A stretch of 7,551 nt of DNA from Pseudobdellovibrio sp. (GTDB lineage: Bacteria > Bdellovibrionota > Bdellovibrionia > Bdellovibrionales > Bdellovibrionaceae), in assembly GCA_025449725.1 (NCBI GenBank), contig JANWIU010000023.1:1-7551 (forward strand), written 5' to 3'. Shown one piece after another: positions 6,384 through 7,551 of this stretch. The notes under the pieces were generated by a model that was not told the origin of the DNA, searched no databases, and saw only the letters and a list, made by a program, of their open reading frames with translations. The number at the start of each line of letters is the position of its first letter. Position 1 is the first letter of the stretch. A program made the position numbers and the translations under genes.

Positions 6384-7102
6384 AATCTTTTTCACAGCAG
6401 CTAATTGACGAAGCTCGCGCCGCCTTTATTGAAGGTGATTACAAAACCGCAGAACCGATTTTGAATCAGCCCTCATTGCTAAATTCAAAAAATCCGGAAG
6501 TTCTGCAAATGTTGGCGACTATCTTTTACGACCAGGGAAAATTTAATAAAGCTATCACAACATTCAAACAGGCTTTAGAAATCGAACCGGGTTATACCGA
6601 TGCGGCCGTTGGCCTTTCTATCATTCTGAACGACATCGGCCGTTATGATGAAGCCCGTAAGATCTTCGAAGATGCCCGTGCTCACTTAGATTTTAAAAAA
6701 CAAAGCAGCTCTCCTGACGTTAACGAAAGCTTCGCCTCTAAACATGCTGAGCTTGCCGATATGTATTTGCAGCACCGCCGCTTTGAAGAAAGCGCAGAAC
6801 AGTATTCAAAGGCGATCTCTTTAAGTACTAAAAAAGCGGATTACGTCATGCGTTTAGTGGAGTGTTTTATACGCGCCGGTCAAAATGACCGTGCTGTAAA
6901 AGAACTTAAAAATATGTTGGTCTCTGACCCGAGACTCACCGCTCCCCGACTGAAGCTTGGTTTAATTTTGTATAACTCTCATCATATTGCAGAAGCAGTT
7001 GATCAGTGGGAGAATGTTTTGCGCTATGATGCCAACAATCAGGAAGCATTACGCTATCTGAAAATGGCTCAAGCTGCCGGTGTAACCTCGTTGTCGCTTT
7101 GA
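6380..7102 (+). CDS. Cytoplasmic protein of six TPR repeats, coupled to bamD
   Basis: 240 residues made almost wholly of 34-residue TPR units: about 5-38, 39-72 (ending ALEIEPGY), 73-106, 119-152, 153-186 and 187-220. A short polar linker at 107-118 (KQSSSPDVNESF) splits the array into two groups of three, followed by a small C-terminal cap helix. No signal peptide, lipobox or transmembrane segment is seen, so it should be cytoplasmic, unlike the BamD encoded just before it. The start is firm: GGAGG lies 9 nt before the ATG, and the ATG overlaps the bamD stop (ATGA). TPR solenoids bind partner proteins; the partner is not evident from sequence. Predatory Bdellovibrio is reported to have a TPR protein that binds the polarity GTPase MglA, but I cannot tell whether this is its orthologue. 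Confidence 0.85.
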   Translation: MKSFSQQLIDEARAAFIEGDYKTAEPILNQPSLLNSKNPEVLQMLATIFYDQGKFNKAITTFKQALEIEPGYTDAAVGLSIILNDIGRYDEARKIFEDARAHLDFKKQSSSPDVNESFASKHAELADMYLQHRRFEESAEQYSKAISLSTKKADYVMRLVECFIRAGQNDRAVKELKNMLVSDPRLTAPRLKLGLILYNSHHIAEAVDQWENVLRYDANNQEALRYLKMAQAAGVTSLSL

Positions 7103-7113
7103 GCGACACTTTT
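7092..7113 (+). terminator. Terminator-like hairpin over the TPR gene stop codon
   Basis: TGTCGCT (7092-7098), loop TTG, AGCGACA (7102-7108): a perfect 7-bp stem with four G-C pairs, then CTTTT. The TGA stop (7100-7102) sits in the loop. The stem is short and the T-run only four, so it may be a weak or partial terminator lowering read-through into hpt, or protect the upstream message from 3' decay. Confidence 0.4.
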
Positions 7114-7136
7114 AACAGACACTATAGGAAGAATTT

Positions 7137-7551
7137 ATGGCACAAATTAAAGACGAAATGACATCATTTTTATCAAAAGAAGATATCGCTAAATTAGTTT
7201 CAAAAGTGGCTTCGCAAATTGAATCTGATTACGAAGGCAAAGAAATTATTTTCATCGTGCCTTTACGCGGATCTATCCACTTTGCTGCAGATTTAATGCG
7301 TCAGGTGAATCTCTTCCAACAAGTGGATTTCGTCTATGTGCAGTCAACTGAAAGAGGCGGCGCGATCAAAATTACTAAAGACATCGCGATGAATATTACC
7401 GGTAAACACGTTATCATTATCGAAGAAGTCATTGATACAGCCCGCACCCTCAGCTTCTTAAAAGGCCGCCTGTTAGCATCTAACCCGGCGTCTTTAAAAA
7501 TCGTAACCCTAATCGACAAACCATCCCGCCGCGAACTCCCAATTCGCGCAG
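7137..7551 (+). CDS. hpt: Hypoxanthine phosphoribosyltransferase, C-terminus cut by window edge
   Basis: Purine salvage enzyme that joins hypoxanthine or guanine to PRPP, giving IMP or GMP, in the cytoplasm. I translated 138 residues from ATG 7137; the family is usually about 175-180, so roughly 40 are missing. Landmarks: PLRGS at 42-46 (the usual loop I is LKG), FAADL at 49-53, KITKD at 78-82, PRPP-binding IIIEEVIDTARTLS at 93-106 with catalytic Asp100, and LIDKPSRRE at 125-133 with purine-contacting Lys128. Deviations are Glu97 where Asp is normal, Ala102 where Gly is normal, and a flexible loop (VQSTERGGAI, 68-77) that is shorter and lacks the usual Ser-Ser-Tyr-Gly. AGGAAG (7126-7131) is a good ribosome binding site. 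The 34-bp gap to the TPR gene suggests the same transcript, modulated by the hairpin. HPRT is preferred over xanthine-guanine PRTase because of the DKPSRR motif. Confidence 0.87.
   Translation, partial: MAQIKDEMTSFLSKEDIAKLVSKVASQIESDYEGKEIIFIVPLRGSIHFAADLMRQVNLFQQVDFVYVQSTERGGAIKITKDIAMNITGKHVIIIEEVIDTARTLSFLKGRLLASNPASLKIVTLIDKPSRRELPIRA

Noticed and set aside
7119..7128. ACACTATAGG resembles part of a phage T7-type promoter
   Set aside because: Only about nine bases match and the upstream half is absent; it is better read as the leader with the AGGAAG ribosome binding site of hpt.
7099..7128. Possible hpt promoter TTGAGC with TATAGG
   Set aside because: Both boxes are only four of six, the spacer is 18 nt, and the start would fall after the ribosome binding site, leaving it untranscribed.
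7334..7519. Minus-strand open frame of 61 codons opposite hpt
   Set aside because: It lies antisense to conserved HPRT motifs and has no independent support.

Overview
The window looks like an ordinary chromosomal segment of a Gram-negative bacterium. BamD, a lipoprotein of the outer-membrane assembly machinery, proves an outer membrane. Base composition is moderate and somewhat AT-leaning by eye, with no compositional break. The combination of an arginine succinyltransferase (AST) operon, several TPR proteins and strong Shine-Dalgarno sequences reminds me of Bdellovibrionota or a related deltaproteobacterial-type lineage. That placement is only an impression and has low confidence.

Left half (1-4642, minus strand): four tightly packed genes, transcribed right to left, form an AST-type arginine catabolism operon. 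The order is a class III aminotransferase in the AstC role, an M20 zinc amidohydrolase, AstA (arginine N-succinyltransferase) and AstD (succinylglutamate-semialdehyde dehydrogenase, cut by the left edge). The junctions are a 1-nt gap, an ATGA overlap and a TAATG overlap, so translation is probably coupled throughout. In the known pathway arginine is succinylated (AstA), hydrolysed to succinylornithine (AstB), transaminated (AstC), oxidised (AstD) and desuccinylated to glutamate plus succinate (AstE). AstB is not seen here and may lie beyond the left edge. The M20 enzyme sits where a desuccinylase is needed and may replace AstE.

Centre (4643-4729): an 87-bp divergent intergenic region carries a candidate operon promoter and three copies of TGTAGA in alternating orientation. 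It looks like a regulator-controlled region.

Right half (4730-7551, plus strand): first a BatE-like membrane protein (TPR, two transmembrane helices, SH3-like domain), then a 94-bp gap with a good promoter candidate. This is followed by bamD, a cytoplasmic protein of six TPRs that overlaps bamD by ATGA, and a hypoxanthine phosphoribosyltransferase gene cut by the right edge. A short hairpin with a T-run sits over the stop codon of the TPR gene, before hpt. Three consecutive genes thus encode TPR-type solenoids.

I see no tRNA, rRNA, CRISPR array, insertion sequence, attachment site or broken gene. There is no stretch over 300 bases without a gene. I do not see a spectacular new system. The most interesting leads are the M20-for-AstE substitution, the TGTAGA operator region, the BamD-coupled TPR protein and the atypical catalytic loop of the HPRT.
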